DNA from: Gottfriedia solisilvae
GTDB taxonomy: Bacteria; Bacillota; Bacilli; Bacillales; Bacillaceae_G
NCBI RefSeq assembly: GCF_002128405.1
Contig: NZ_NETJ01000003.1
Span: forward strand, 744,001-808,000
Reading direction: 5' to 3'
Length of the DNA stretch: 64,000 nt
Shown here one piece after another: positions 63,994 to 64,000 of the stretch; positions within the stretch are counted from its first letter, which is position 1; each line of letters starts with the position of its first letter. A program made the translations under genes and the position numbers. The notes under the pieces are model-generated. The model did not search any database, was not told where the DNA came from, and saw only the letters and a program-made list of their open reading frames with translations.

Positions 63994-64000
63994 GAAACCA

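Overview
This is a low-GC, Gram-positive, endospore-forming chromosome segment, almost certainly Bacillaceae. The evidence is gene order that follows the Bacillus subtilis ylb - dcw - spoIIG/sigG - ylm - divIVA - ileS - pyr region, sporulation genes (ylbJ, gerR/rsfA-like, spoVD, spoVE, spoIIGA-sigE, sigG, ylmC), a bacillithiol gene (bshC), a meso-diaminopimelate type MurE and PyrR/T-box control of biosynthetic genes. The genus cannot be fixed from the sequence alone.

Layout. (1) 1-12.2 kb, the ylb block: end of rsmD, coaD, ylbJ (minus), ylbK, ylbL, tmcAL (minus), a 253-bp tandem repeat, then a DUF177 gene with rpmF, a crotonase-fold gene, gerR/rsfA-like, ylbP (minus), panE-like, DUF3397 and bshC. 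(2) 12.2-29.4 kb, the division and cell wall cluster: mraZ, rsmH, ftsL, pbpB, spoVD, murE, mraY, murD, spoVE, murG, murB, divIB, ftsA, ftsZ. These enzymes build the UDP-MurNAc-pentapeptide/lipid II route and the divisome; spoVD and spoVE are the sporulation-specific synthase and SEDS pair. (3) 29.4-33.1 kb, the spoIIG region: a decayed gene, a Spo0A-type promoter, spoIIGA and sigE (pro-sigma-E and its protease), then sigG behind a sigma-F-like promoter, then a repeat copy. (4) 33.1-37.2 kb: ylmC, ylmD, ylmE, sepF, ylmG, ylmH, divIVA. (5) 37.2-43.3 kb: an isoleucine T-box and ileS, a secreted CAP-domain protein, a YlyA-like DksA/TraR protein, lspA and an RluD-type pseudouridine synthase. (6) 43.3-55.1 kb: the complete de novo pyrimidine operon pyrR-pyrP-pyrB-pyrC-pyrAA-pyrAB-pyrK-pyrD-pyrF-pyrE, with two visible PyrR attenuators. 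(7) 55.1-64 kb, less conserved: a DUF1572 (DinB-like) protein, a two-gene ABC exporter with a GNAT acetyltransferase, DUF4240, a NUDIX hydrolase, glutamate racemase, and a NupC-family nucleoside transporter at the window edge.

No phage, CRISPR array, insertion sequence, rRNA or tRNA gene was recognised, and I found no convincing novel defence or biosynthetic system. The most interesting unexplained structure is regulatory or repetitive: a composite palindromic repeat family with a compensatory base change in its stem, an attenuator-like set of mutually exclusive hairpins between murB and divIB, an array of GTGG boxes in front of mraZ, and a decayed unrecognised gene between ftsZ and spoIIGA.
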